Assembly: GCA_036169595.1 (NCBI GenBank)
Contig: CM069765.1
Location: 2,526,001 to 2,590,000, forward strand
Direction: 5' to 3'
Length of the DNA stretch: 64,000 nt
Origin: Dictyostelium firmibasis
Lineage: Eukaryota; Evosea; Eumycetozoa; Dictyosteliales; Dictyosteliaceae
This document shows positions 1 to 15,176 of the stretch, one piece after another (within the stretch, counting starts at the first letter, position 1; each line of letters begins with the position of its first letter). The translations under genes were made by a program, and so were the position numbers. The notes beneath the pieces were generated by a model. The model had not been told where the DNA came from. It searched no databases and worked only from the letters and a program-made list of their open reading frames with translations.

Positions 1-250
1 TAATTTTTTCAATTACTCCAACTTCTTTCCTCTCAATAACATCTGTATTTGGCATATTTTGATCTTCATCATTTTGATGTTCTAATTTTTCATCGTCAAC
101 AATGTTTTGAAATGTTGGTTTTACTTCTTCATCTCCATAACTCATTTGACCTTTATTATCTTTATTAATTGTTTTTTTTTCTAACTTTTCTTCATTTTTT
201 TGATTTTGATCTAAATTTTGATTAATTGCATGTTCTTGTGATATATTCAT
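1..250 (-). CDS. 5' end of an unidentified charged, hydrophilic protein (partial)
   Basis: An open frame reads leftward from an ATG at 248-250 and runs off the window after about 83 codons without a stop. The start is preceded by long A/T tracts, as is usual here. The visible part is rich in Asn, Gln, Asp, Glu and Lys and has no signal peptide, membrane segment or recognisable motif; it looks like a disordered N-terminus. Base composition is clearly coding-like compared with the homopolymer-rich DNA after it. I do not recognise the family, and the domain that would identify it lies outside the window. Confidence 0.7.
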   Translation of the reverse strand, partial: MNISQEHAINQNLDQNQKNEEKLEKKTINKDNKGQMSYGDEEVKPTFQNIVDDEKLEHQNDEDQNMPNTDVIERKEVGVIEKI

Positions 251-918
251 TTTTTGTTTTTTTTTTTTTTTTTTTTTTTTTAATTATTTTTTTTTTTTTT
301 ATTTCTATTTTATTTATTAATATTTTTTTTTTTAAAATAAATAAAAAAAAAAAAAAAAAAAATTTTGATTTATTTAATAGGTATTTAAAGTTATTATAAT
401 TTGATTATAATATAATGATAATTATTTGAAGTGTTTAATTATAATATTTTTTTTTTTTTTCTATTTTTTTTTTTATTTTTTTTTTCAAAATAATCTTTTT
501 TTACAAAAAAATCAACTTTTTAATAATTTATTTTTACAATGAATACAAATTAAATTAATCAATAATACAAATTTGGAAATGGTGTGAAAAAAAAAAAAAT
601 TAAAAAAAAAAAATAATAAATAATATTATTAAAAAAATAATTAAATTTTAGTAACATAATTGAAATTAAAATAAAATCACACAAATAATTAATTTAAAAA
701 TTATTTTAATGACCTACCATTTTCGATATATGAGTAATTATTATTATTTTGATGTCCATAGAAAAAAATAATAAAAAAAAAAAATAAAAAAAAATTATGC
801 TGGGGTGTGTGAAAAAAAAAAATTATATACAAATTATTTGTTTAATTAAAACCATATTAATATATAATTACTTATTATGTACAATTTTTGTTCATTTTTT
901 TTATTTATTTATGTTGTA
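251..918. other. Intergenic A/T-rich region, possible G-box
   Basis: This is the 5' flank of the partial leftward gene and the 3' flank of the YJU2 gene. It consists mostly of A and T runs, and I see no supported gene. A G/T-rich stretch at 800-811 (TGGGGTGTGTG core) resembles the G-box bound by the Dictyostelium factor GBF, but it lies about 550 bp from the nearest start codon. A short rightward frame over 797-1081 is an antisense shadow plus A/T sequence. Confidence 0.6.
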
Positions 919-1899
919 TCAATCATCTTCGTCGTCACTATATGCTGATAATAAGGATGATAATGAATTTTGGTTGTTATTATTATTATTATTATTATTA
1001 TTAATACTATTATTCGGTATTGGCTCTTCTTGTTTATTTATTACTACTTTAACCTTATTACCTAAAATTGATGTTTTTTGAGTAGTATTTGTTGTTGTTG
1101 TTGTTGTTGTTAATGGTGTTTGTATTGTATTATTATTGTTACTATTACTATTAATTATTTTATTTTTTTTATTATTTGAAAATAAACTATTAAATTTATC
1201 ATCGTCATCATTTTCAATTCTTTTAATTTTGTTGGGATCCACACTATCAACAATACTACCAACATTTTCATCTTCTTCACCAATATTATCAACTTTATTT
1301 TTATTAAAAATTGATTTAATTAAAAGATCATCTTGTTCATCTTGTAATTTTTCTTCTAATTCTTGTTTTTGTAAATTATATTCTAATAATTGTTCAGTAT
1401 CAATTTCAGAGGCTCTAGAGTTTAATGCCTTAATTTCCTCTAGAGCATCCAACATTTCCATTTCTCGTTTAGATTCTAAAGTTCTATTCTCTAAAGCTAT
1501 CATTGCATCTTGCTCCTCCTCTTGTTCTTTTGTCATTCTATTTGCTTTCTCTTCATCGGTTTCTTTCCAAGGTTCATAATTTCTAGTTGCACCAGATTCA
1601 CAAACATACTCTGAATTCTTTGGATCAGTTTTAATAGTTAATTCTGCTGCACACTTTTTACAACGTAAAAAGAATCTATAGATTTTAATACCTAAATAAT
1701 CTTCACCCTGAACTGTCTCTTTCTTTGCATTGAATTTTGTACCTCTTCCAATATATTCACCACATGTATTACATCTTATACTCATGGGAAGCATTGTTGT
1801 AACCTTTGTAAATGTTGGTCTTTTAACTTTAATTTTCGCAACTTTACTTGGATCAAAATCTGGTGGATAATATTTTGATATAACTTTACGTTCACCCAT
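919..1899 (-). CDS. YJU2/CCDC94-type splicing factor
   Basis: Single-exon protein of 326 aa. The N-terminus (MGERKVISKYYPPDFDPSK) is the hallmark start of the YJU2/CCDC94 family, which associates with the Prp19 complex and the catalytic spliceosome in the nucleus. Two Cys pairs (RCNTCGEY near residue 43 and RCKKCAAE near 80) flank the conserved block and probably bind zinc. The family motif GATRNYEPW follows near residue 103. A charged, probably helical segment covers residues 115-215. The C-terminal third is poorly conserved and contains Thr and Asn runs. Length is similar to the family (about 280-330 aa). Identification is firm; the role in splicing is from the family. Confidence 0.93.
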   Translation of the reverse strand: MGERKVISKYYPPDFDPSKVAKIKVKRPTFTKVTTMLPMSIRCNTCGEYIGRGTKFNAKKETVQGEDYLGIKIYRFFLRCKKCAAELTIKTDPKNSEYVCESGATRNYEPWKETDEEKANRMTKEQEEEQDAMIALENRTLESKREMEMLDALEEIKALNSRASEIDTEQLLEYNLQKQELEEKLQDEQDDLLIKSIFNKNKVDNIGEEDENVGSIVDSVDPNKIKRIENDDDDKFNSLFSNNKKNKIINSNSNNNNTIQTPLTTTTTTTNTTQKTSILGNKVKVVINKQEEPIPNNSINNNNNNNNNNQNSLSSLLSAYSDDEDD

Positions 1900-2314
1900 T
1901 TTTTTATTTTATTTATTTATATAATAACTATTATATTATATTTATTTATTATATATTTTTACCTATTAATGGAAATAATTGAAATAAATAAATAAAAAAA
2001 ATTAAAAAAAATTTAAAAAAAAATAAAAAATTAAAAAAAAAATAAAAAAAAAATTTTAGAAAAAAAAAAAAAAAAAAACTAAAGAAGTTGTTTTGAAGAA
2101 AATTCTTATATATTACATTTTATTTTTTTTTTTTTTTTTTTTAAATAATCGAAAAAAAAAAAAAACTTTGAAATTGAATTCTTTGTATGTTCTTTTCTTT
2201 CTTTTCTTTCTTTTTTTTTTTTTTGATATTTGAAAAAAAAAAAATTTATGAAAAAATAAAAAAAATAAAAAAAAATAAAAAAAAATAAATTATAAAAATG
2301 TACTAATTAATCGT
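1900..2314. other. Intergenic, A/T homopolymers
   Basis: Upstream flank of the YJU2 gene and 3' flank of the YOS1 gene. It holds A runs, T runs and a short CTTT microsatellite near 2194-2215. I see no gene or defined regulatory site. Confidence 0.6.
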
Positions 2315-2371
2315 CTAACCAAAGATTAAAAGGAAAACTATTGCAATTGCATTAACTAAAGCTAAAGGAAC

Positions 2372-2402
<31 letters not shown>

Positions 2403-2744
2403 AAATGTTAAAAAAACTATAATTATTCCTATTATTTATAATATAAATATATTGAGAAAGCATACTTCTAAAAAAGAATCTTAAACTATGTAATAGTGTT
2501 ATTACTTTTCCTTTAAATGAATTCATATCTAAATCACTTTTTACACCCCATCCAACTTTTTTTTAAAAAAATAAATAAATGAGATAATCAGTATAATGAT
2601 GATAACTATGTTTTTGAATATTAGAAAAATTTAATATAATAGCAATTAATTACTTTTATTTAAAAATCTTTCATTTAAGATTGCAAAAGAATTTACAATC
2701 AATAAACAAGATTGTAAAAATCCCATTAAAGAAAACATGATCAT
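2315..2744 (-). CDS. YOS1/IER3IP1 homologue, small ER-Golgi membrane protein (3 exons)
   Basis: Exons on the minus strand are 2744-2654, 2555-2466 and 2370-2315. The introns start GTAATT and GTATGC and both end in AG. Joined, they give 78 aa. The spliced protein starts with a hydrophobic segment ending in AILNERFLNKIGWGV, has LLHSLRFFFRIPLALVNAIA in the middle, and ends with a second hydrophobic segment IVFLLIFG. This matches the YOS1/IER3IP1 family (about 80 aa, two membrane segments), which acts in ER-to-Golgi transport. Both splice joints restore family-conserved residues (K-I-GWG and FR-I-PL), so the exon model is well supported. An in-frame ATG at 2736-2738 is an alternative start. No single exon is long enough to stand out as an open frame. 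Confidence 0.88.
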
Positions 2745-2975
2745 TTTATATATATATATAAGTATGTTATTAATTATGAAATATTTAAAAATAAAATTTA
2801 ATACTTTTTAAAAATTTTTTTTGAATTTTTTATTTTTTCAATTTTTTTTTTGAACAATTGGTTATCTATGACTCAAAAAAAAAAAAAAAAAAAAAAATAT
2901 AAATAAAAAATTTAAAATAATTATTTATTTATTTTATTTATTTAAATTTCCTCGTGGTATTTGATAAAGGATTTA

Positions 2976-7518
<4,543 letters not shown>

Positions 7519-7820
7519 TTTAAAAAAGAAAATTATCAATTAAATTTATATATACATGTAATCTCTTTTTTTTTTTTTCTATTTTTATTTTTTTGCTACA
7601 CAGATAAATATGAAAAAAAAAAAAAATTAAAAAGAAAAAAATTTAAAAAGAAAAAAAAAAAAAAAAAAAAGTGAAAATTTCAAAATTTTATAATTAAAAT
7701 AAAAAAAATATCTATTATTTTGAGTAATGGAAAACATAATAAATTTATATTTTTAAATAGAATTTTATTTGTTACTTTTGAATGATAACTCACTAAAAGT
7801 GGGTTCATTTTATTTATATA

Positions 7821-7872
<52 letters not shown>

Positions 7873-7999
7873 GATTTTTTTTTTTATTTTTGAATTCAAA
7901 AAAAACAAAAAAAAATTAATTTTTTTAATTTTTTTTTTTTTATTTTTTTTTTTTATTTCAAATTTATTACTAATTAAATTTAAAAAACCATATTCAAAA
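7519..7999. other. Divergent intergenic region between RIC1 and GNA1
   Basis: Shared upstream region of the leftward RIC1 gene and the rightward acetyltransferase gene. It contains a T run of about 45 at 7824-7869 and several A runs. The apparent Phe-rich frame across 7769-8014 is a translation of the T tract and is not credible as protein. Confidence 0.6.
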
Positions 8000-8539
8000 A
8001 TGGTAATTTTATAAAATTATTTAAATTTTTTTTTTTTTTTTTTAATAAAAAAAACTAATCCTATTTATATTTTTTAATATTTTTTTCATTTTTAAAATTA
8101 ATAAAAAAAAAAAAAAAAGAGTTCAAATTTAGATGATGGAATATCATTTAGATCATTAGACATTGATGATTTTGATAAAGGATATTCAGAATGTTTACAA
8201 CAATTAACAGAGGCAAAATTTTCAAAATCACAATTTATAGAAAGATTTAATCAAATTAAAAAACAATCTGATACCTATTTTTTAATTGTCGCAGTTGATG
8301 TGAAATTAAATAAAATCATTGGATGTGGAACATTATTTGTTGAAAAAAAATTTATAAGAAACTGCGGAACTTGCGGTCATATTGAAGATATAGTTGTAAA
8401 TAATAATTATAGAGGAAAAAATTTAGGTTTGAGGTAAAAAAAAAAAAAAAATCAATATAAAATTATTATTATCATTATTACTATTATTATTGTTATTATT
8501 CCTCAAAAATATTAAAATATAATTTATATTTCATAATTA

Positions 8540-8570
<31 letters not shown>

Positions 8571-8617
8571 CATTATTATTATTATTATTATATTTCATAA
8601 TTATTATTATTATTAAT

Positions 8618-8660
<43 letters not shown>

Positions 8661-8813
8661 ATAATTGAACAATTAAAATGTATAGGATCTCAAGCTGGTT
8701 GTTATAAACTCATTTTAGATTGTTCAGAAGCAAATGTTAAATTTTATGAAAAATGTAAATTTGAAAAAAAAGGTGTTCAAATGTCACTTTATTTACCAAC
8801 CCCAAAATTATAA
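8000..8813 (+). CDS. gna1: Glucosamine 6-phosphate N-acetyltransferase (3 exons, one-codon first exon)
   Basis: Exons are 8000-8002 (ATG only), 8120-8433 and 8660-8813, giving 156 aa beginning MSSNLDDGISFRSL. The enzyme makes N-acetylglucosamine 6-phosphate from glucosamine 6-phosphate and acetyl-CoA, on the route to UDP-GlcNAc. The GNAT fold is visible: IIGCGTLFVEKKFI, then the acetyl-CoA-binding segment GHIEDIVVNNNYRGKNLGLR split by intron 2, then YKLILDCSEANVKFYEKC near the end. Length matches eukaryotic GNA1 (about 150-185 aa). The large exon has no in-frame Met before the final strand, so the start must be spliced in. The ATG followed by GTAATT at 8003 keeps the frame and is the best candidate. 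The enzyme call is strong; exon 1 is inferred. Confidence 0.85.
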
Positions 8814-9846
8814 AAAAAAAAATAAATAAATAAATAAAAAAATAAATAATAATTTTTTAAAAAATTTTTAATTTTTATTATTATCTATTACTCATTTCTT
8901 TTAACATTTTTAATTCAAAAAAATTTAAATTTAAACTGATGGTCATTCATATTTTAAATTGAAAATAATAAAAAACAAAAAATAAAATTATTATTATAAT
9001 AACAATCAACAAGAGAAACTGTTTTCAAATATATAAAGTCAAAAAAAGAATTATAAGAAAACAATATAAATATTTTTGGTAAATATAGTTCTACTTTATA
9101 TTTTTTGATAAAAAAAAAAAAATAAAAAAAAAATAAAAAATAAAAAATAAAAAAATAAAAAAAAAAATAATAAAAAAGTAAAATAACAATTATAATAAAT
9201 GAAGTATTACTTAAAAAGAATTATTTATTATGAATTGGAATGGTGCTATAAAAAATATTAGGTTCACATACATTTAATTTCTGGCCAAATCCCAAATTAA
9301 AAATAATCGTTAAAAAAAATGAAAAGTTGCCGACAAAATCCACCATCATTTTTTTAAAAAAAAAATTAATTACCGACATAACGGCACAATATTTTAAATA
9401 TATTTTTTTTTTTTTTTTTTTTTTAATTTTTTTTTCTCAGACTCGTTTTTTAAAATAAAAAAAAAAATCTGGTTCAATTGATCATACCTTTTTTTTTAAA
9501 ATTTATATATTTTAATATTTGAGTATTATAATATTATTTTTATACGCTTTTAAAAAAAAAAAAAAAAGGAAAGAAAAAACTATTCAATTAAATTATTTTG
9601 AATTCAAATAAACAATAAAAAAAAGTAAGAGATTTTTTTTCATTTTTTCAATTTTTTTTTTTTTAAAAATTATTTTGATTACATCACCATTTCAGGTTTT
9701 ATTTCGTTTTCTCCATGTATGGTACTATAATTTTCTCAATTATTAATTACAGATTAGGATTCTTTAAAAAATATTTAATAAATAAATAAATATATATATA
9801 TATATTGTTATATTTTCATCACATACATATATTATTATAATAATAA

Positions 9847-9878
<32 letters not shown>

Positions 9879-9989
9879 AAATAGTGTTAAGAAGAAAAAA
9901 AACAAAATGTAATTTTGTAAATTGAATTTATTTTTATTATTTTTTTATTTATTTTTTAATTATTTTGTTTGAACACACCACATCCAAAG

Positions 9990-10024
<35 letters not shown>

Positions 10025-10235
10025 TATCGGATAAAAAAAAAAAAAATCATTACCCCCATAGATTTTCGTATAATAATAAAAAAACATTTATAATTGAAAA
10101 AAAAAAAACTTATTTTTGTAAAAACTATTTATAATAATTTGTATTACACCTTTTTTTTTTTTTTTTTTTATTTTAATATTAATATTAATTTTTAATCACT
10201 TTTTTTTTTTTTTTTTCACAATTTTTAAAAAGAAA

Positions 10236-10271
<36 letters not shown>

Positions 10272-10278
10272 GAAAAAA
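8814..10278. other. Intergenic region upstream of glutamine synthetase III
   Basis: About 1.5 kb of A/T-rich DNA. A slightly less A/T-rich island at 9230-9390 has no coherent frame. A CACACCACATCC segment at 9975-9986 is CA-rich. The AAAT repeats at 10235-10270 lead directly into the glutamine synthetase start. No gene is supported. Confidence 0.55.
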
Positions 10279-12486
10279 ATGTCAAATAGAAGAAGAGAAT
10301 TTATTGAATACATTGATAGTAGAGAACCAGTTCAAGCAGATAATGATATTAGTGATAGAGCAGATAGATTAACAGAAATCTATGATAGTGATACATATGG
10401 ATTGAATGCAATGAGAGAGACATTACCATCACATTGTTATAAAAAGATTCGTGAAGTTATGCAAACAGGTAGCGCATTAGATCCACAGATAGCAGATATG
10501 GTAGCCAATGGTATGAAGGAATGGGCAATTAAACAAGGTGCAACACATTATTGTCATTGGTTTTTACCATTGAATGGATTAGCAGCAGAGAAACATGATT
10601 CATTCATTAGTATATTCCCAGGAGATGATAAAGTTTTATTAGAGTTCTCTGGTATGCAATTGATTAAAGGTGAACCAGATGCATCATCATTCCCATCTGG
10701 TGGTATTCGTAGTACATGGGAAGCACGTGGTTACACAGTTTGGGATGCAACATCACCAGCATTTATTCGTCGTGAAAAGAATGGTGCAATTCTTTGTATT
10801 CCAACAGCATTTTGTTCATGGACCGGTGAAGCATTAGATCAAAAGACACCATTACTTCGTTCTATGGAATATGTATCAAATGAATCAATAATTACACTCT
10901 CTTCATTATTCAATGAAAAACATAAAAGAATTTCACCAACACTTGGTATTGAACAAGAGTTCTTCCTCATTGATAGAAAGTTTTATTTGGCTCGTCCAGA
11001 TTTAGTTAATTGTGGTCGTACATTAATTGGTGCAAAACCACCAAAAGGTCAAGAGATGGAAGATCATTATTTCGGTACAATGAATAGTCGTATCATTAGT
11101 TGTATTCAAGAGGTTGAGTGGAAGATGTGGAGATTAGGTATGCCATTAAAAACCAGACACAATGAAGTTGCACCAGGTCAATATGAAGTTGCACCAATCT
11201 TTGAACGTGCAAATATCGCAGCCGATCATAATATGATGTTAATGGATATCTTAAAGAATGTTGCAACTAAACATGGTTTAGTGTGTCTTTTCCATGAGAA
11301 ACCATTTGCCGGTGTCAATGGTTCAGGTAAACATAACAATTGGTCACTCTCTACCGATGGTGGTTCTAACCTCTTAGAGCCAGGTCATACACCATCACAA
11401 AATGCACGTTTCATTCTCTTTTTAACTGCAATTATTAGAGCAGTTGATATTCACGCTGATCTTCTTCGTGCATCAGTTGCTGTACCAGGTAATGAACATC
11501 GTTTAGGTGCCAATGAAGCACCACCTGCTATTATCTCTATCTATCTTGGTGGTGAACTTGATACAGTTATCAATAACATTATCAACAATACCGATATTCA
11601 AGCACCAGGTTCAGATGATATGGATTTAGGTGTCGTTGGTTTCCCACCACTCCCAAAGGATAGTACTGATCGTAATCGTACTTCACCATTTGCTTTCACT
11701 GGTAATAAATTTGAATTCCGTGCTGTAGGTTCTTCACAAGTTGTAAATTTCCCATGCATTGTTCTCAATACTATCGTTGCTGAATCATTACGTTTCATTC
11801 GTGAAGAGATTCTTAGAGAGATGAAAGTTAGTAGTAGACAAACAGCTTTCAATAAAATCATCAAAGATACTTTGGTACAACATGTTCGTGTTGTTTTCAA
11901 TGGTGATGGTTATAGTGATGATTGGAAAGATCTCGCTAAATCTAGAGGTTTAGCAAATTTACCTTCAACTCCAGAGGCTTTAGCTAATATTAACTCTGAA
12001 AAGAATATTAAACTCTTCTCTGAAAGTAATATTCTCTCTCCAGTTGAATTGGAATCACGTCAAGAAATTCTCTTTGAAATTTATAATAAATCAATCAAAA
12101 TCGAAGCAAATTCACTCTACGATTTGGTTTCAACTTTAGTACTTCCAGCTTGTTTCTCTCATCAAAAGAATATCGCTGAATCCGTCAACTCTATCATGCC
12201 ATTCATTCAAAGTCAAAAATCTTTCAGTCAACCAAATCATCAATATGCTCATCTCGCTGAAGTAGTTGAATCTATCAATTTATTGGTTGAAGCAAATCAA
12301 AGACTTTTATCACTCATTAAACAATCTAAAGAGTTTAAATCTGAACATTCTCTCTCAACTTTCCTCAACCAATCAGTGATTCCACAAATGAATGAAGTTC
12401 GTAAATATTCTGATCATTTAGAAAGTATTGTTGAAGATAAATCTTGGCCAATTCCAAAATATTCTGAAATTTTATTCTTAAGATAA
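10279..12486 (+). CDS. glnA3: Type III glutamine synthetase
   Basis: Intronless gene, 735 aa. It converts glutamate, ammonia and ATP to glutamine in the cytosol. Family signatures in order: ATHYCHWFLPLNG (near residue 89), IEQEFFLID (near 225), VAPGQYEVAPIFE (near 298), HEKPFAGVNGSGKHNNWSL (near 342), GNEHRLGANEAPPAI (near 405) and NRTSPFAFTGNKFEFR (near 470). These belong to the long GSIII class (about 700-730 aa), common in bacteria such as Bacteroides and in some protists, and quite unlike the short GSII of most eukaryotes. The C-terminal helical region typical of GSIII is present. Codon use resembles the neighbours, so any transfer is old. Confidence 0.94.
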   Translation: MSNRRREFIEYIDSREPVQADNDISDRADRLTEIYDSDTYGLNAMRETLPSHCYKKIREVMQTGSALDPQIADMVANGMKEWAIKQGATHYCHWFLPLNGLAAEKHDSFISIFPGDDKVLLEFSGMQLIKGEPDASSFPSGGIRSTWEARGYTVWDATSPAFIRREKNGAILCIPTAFCSWTGEALDQKTPLLRSMEYVSNESIITLSSLFNEKHKRISPTLGIEQEFFLIDRKFYLARPDLVNCGRTLIGAKPPKGQEMEDHYFGTMNSRIISCIQEVEWKMWRLGMPLKTRHNEVAPGQYEVAPIFERANIAADHNMMLMDILKNVATKHGLVCLFHEKPFAGVNGSGKHNNWSLSTDGGSNLLEPGHTPSQNARFILFLTAIIRAVDIHADLLRASVAVPGNEHRLGANEAPPAIISIYLGGELDTVINNIINNTDIQAPGSDDMDLGVVGFPPLPKDSTDRNRTSPFAFTGNKFEFRAVGSSQVVNFPCIVLNTIVAESLRFIREEILREMKVSSRQTAFNKIIKDTLVQHVRVVFNGDGYSDDWKDLAKSRGLANLPSTPEALANINSEKNIKLFSESNILSPVELESRQEILFEIYNKSIKIEANSLYDLVSTLVLPACFSHQKNIAESVNSIMPFIQSQKSFSQPNHQYAHLAEVVESINLLVEANQRLLSLIKQSKEFKSEHSLSTFLNQSVIPQMNEVRKYSDHLESIVEDKSWPIPKYSEILFLR

Positions 12487-12935
12487 AATAATAATTAATA
12501 ATAATAATAATAATATTAATAATTAATAGTAATAAAAAAAAAAAAATTAAAAAAAAAAAATTTCAACCCCCTCCCCCCCAAATATCATTTTATTAATTCA
12601 AATAAAATCAAACATGATATAATAAAAAGAAAACTATTAATTATAGTATTTTTTAATTATATCTTTTTTTTAAAAATAAAAAAAAAAAAAAAAAAAAAAA
12701 TTAAAATTGGTTTTCAATTAAACAAATTTCTTTATTATATTTGGTGAACATGAAAAGTTTTTAATTATTGTGGTGTGTGTTTAAAAATTTTTTTTTTTTT
12801 TTAATTTTATTTTATTATTTTAGTATATTTTTTTTATTTTTATTTTTTTTTCAAATTTACAATTATTATTATTTATCATATAAATTATTTTTTAAAAACT
12901 TTGGAAAATATTAGTTGAAAATTAATTAATAAATT
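12487..12935. other. Intergenic, with a C-rich tract
   Basis: 3' flank of the glutamine synthetase and 5' flank of the oxidoreductase. It contains an unusual C-rich stretch (AACCCCCTCCCCCCCA) near 12565-12580 and a GTGGTGTGTGT stretch near 12768-12778. Otherwise A/T runs; no gene seen. Confidence 0.55.
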
Positions 12936-14454
12936 ATGGAAGAATTTAATTATCCATTTAAATATCCAAATTATTATAAGGGACCTGGAATACCAATACC
13001 TGGTGAAAAAAAAATTCCTAAAGCATTTACTCCTGTAACAATAAATAATTTGAAATTAAAAAATAGAGTAGTTGTTTCACCAATGTGTCAATATAGTTGT
13101 TCAAATAATAGTGGTCTTATGAATGATTGGCATTTAGTACATTATAGGTATTATACTTTCTTTAAATTAATTATTATTATCATCATTATAATAGTGTTCA
13201 TTTCCCTAAAAAAGTTTTTTTATTTTTTTTTTTATTTTAAAAATATAAAAGCACATTTGCAAAAGGTGGTGCCTCTTTAATTATATTCGAGTCAACTGCT
13301 GTTCAAAAAGAAGGTAGAATTTCATTTGCAGATGCAGGTATTTGGAATGATAGTCAAATTGCACCAATGAAAAGAATTTGTGATTTAATTCATACTTTTG
13401 ATTCTGTAAAATAACTTTTATTACCATTATCATTTTTTTCAATAAAGGGTATATTAATTTTTTTATTTTTTATTTTTAAAAAATAGTATGTAGGAATGCA
13501 ATTAGCTCATGCAGGCCGTAAAGCAAGTACAATACCACCATTTTTAGAGGGATCAAGAAATTCAATAATGCCAAATGATCCAAGTGGTAACGGTTGGCAA
13601 GTTTTTGGACCATCACCAATTGCTTATAGTGATTATATGATGGTACCAAAAGAGATGACAAAAAAAGATATTAAAGATACGATTGAAGCATTTAGACAAT
13701 CAACTATAAGATGTATTGAATGTGGCTTTGATTTCATAGAGATTCATTGTGCACATGGTTATTTATTGAATCAATTTTTATCACCAACTTCAAATAAAAG
13801 AACAGATGAATATGGTGGTTCCTTTGAGAATAGAATTAGAATTGTACTAGAAATCATAGATGCTGTTCGTTCAGTTTGGTCAAGAGATAAGGCGTTGGGT
13901 GTTCGTTTATCATGTGTTGAATGGACTGATGATGGTTGGAATATGGATGAAACCATTAAATTCACAAAGGTTTTAAGAGAATTAGGTACAATTGATTTAA
14001 TTGATTGCTCAAGTGGCGGTAATTATTCATTTTTTTCATAAGTATATATTCTTAATTTTTTGTTTAATCATTTATTTTATTTTTTTTTAAAAAAAAAGGT
14101 AATAATCATAATCAAAAAATTAAAGTTTGTCCAATGTATCAAGTTCCATTTGCAGATTCAGTAAAAAAAACTTTAAATGAAAAATATGAAAAAAGTAATG
14201 TTAATAATAAAATAAAAGTTGCAACAGTTGGTTTAATTAATCATGGCGAAGAGATTGAATCAATTTTACAAGAGGATCGTGCTGATATTGTAATGTGTGC
14301 CAGAAGTTTCCTACGTAATCCATTATTTGTTTGTCAGGTTGCAAGAGAATTAGATGTTGAAATTGATCATCAACTTCAATATCAAAGAGGTAGGGAAAGT
14401 GACGATAGAAATAAACAACATCACAATAAGTCATCAGAATCTACAACTAAATAA
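12936..14454 (+). CDS. YqjM-type old yellow enzyme (NADPH:flavin oxidoreductase), 4 exons
   Basis: Exons are 12936-13147, 13252-13405, 13487-14018 and 14099-14454, giving 417 aa. The protein is an FMN-binding TIM barrel that reduces activated C=C bonds with NADPH. Features of the YqjM class are VVVSPMCQYS (Cys and Tyr near FMN), YVGMQLAHAGRKAS, the substrate-binding EIHCAHGYLLNQFLSP, YGGSFENR, and CPMYQVPFAD near the phosphate site, then ARSFLRNPLF. All four exon joints keep the frame and fall inside conserved motifs, for example SSGG|N and HY|STFAKGG. The last roughly 30 residues are a polar tail without barrel character. Bacterial-type OYE in an amoeba suggests old acquisition, but codon use is normal for the region. 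Physiological substrate unknown. Confidence 0.88.
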
Positions 14455-14459
14455 AATTT

Positions 14460-14706
14460 TAATTTCCAAGTTTTTTTAAAGCTGTGTGTCTTTTTTCTTT
14501 TAAAAAGAACTAGTTAAATTCATACATTTTTATGATTGGACACAAAGACCAATCGGATTTGTTGATTTTTTTTTTTTTTTTTTTTTTATTAAAAAATCTT
14601 GGTTATGTCCATGAGAAAGGATTTTATTTGGTTTTCGTTATGTTCATTTTTTTTTCATTATTTGTTTTTTTTTATTATTTTTTTTTCATTATTTGTTTTT
14701 TTTTAT

Positions 14707-14739
<33 letters not shown>

Positions 14740-14802
14740 CATAAACATGGTTGCATCCATGAGAAAAGTTTTTTATTTAAAAAAGTTAATATTTATATTA
14801 TT
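14460..14802. repeat. Low-complexity T-rich segment with short direct repeats
   Basis: Two similar pieces, TGGTTATGTCCATGAGAAAG near 14599-14620 and TGGTTGCATCCATGAGAAAA near 14747-14767, bracket a T-rich block. Inside the block, a unit of about 30 bp (TTTCATTATTTG plus T/A tail) is repeated near 14648-14712. This suggests local duplication or slippage at the distal edge of the mobile-element-like relic. I see no gene. Confidence 0.5.
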
Positions 14803-15027
14803 TTATAGATATGGTTTAATAACAAGGGGGAATATATTGGGTTTTATTTGGAATTTATTTGCAATTGTGGATTTAATGTGTTTAAGGTGTTTGGCGGTGA
14901 GTATGGAGTTGTTGAGTAAAAGTGTCTTGTATTCTTTTTTGATTGATTTGTTATATTCTAATATTATGGTTTTGTGCCATTTTTTAGATATTGTATCATG
15001 GTCTAGTTCTTGAGAGGATGTGGTATC
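14803..15027 (-). pseudogene. Coding relic A, probable mobile-element remnant
   Basis: A clean minus-strand frame of 74 codons ends at a TAA at 14803-14805. It has no convincing start, opening into a poly-A stretch. The peptide is Lys/Ile/Leu-rich and includes KKWHKTIILEYNKSIKKEYK and FPLVIKPYL. Composition is far less A/T-rich than neighbouring intergenic DNA. It shares a KWH...EY.K..KEYK pattern with relic B immediately upstream on the same strand, suggesting a duplicated or repeated domain. I cannot name the family. Position beside a tRNA gene favours a Dictyostelium tRNA-targeted retroelement. Confidence 0.5.
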
Positions 15028-15176
15028 ATTTTTTTTTTTTTTTAAATATTAATGATTATTGTTTGACCTTAGTCTTTAACAATAATAAAGTTTATTATTT
15101 TTTTTAATAGTTAATTTAATTAATGTTCATTATATGATGCTTTTACATTTATATGAAAAAGTCAACAATCACATTA

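Noticed and set aside
7769-8014. Phe-rich rightward frame ahead of GNA1
   Set aside because: Mostly translation of T runs. Only its final ATG at 8000-8002 is used, as the proposed start exon.
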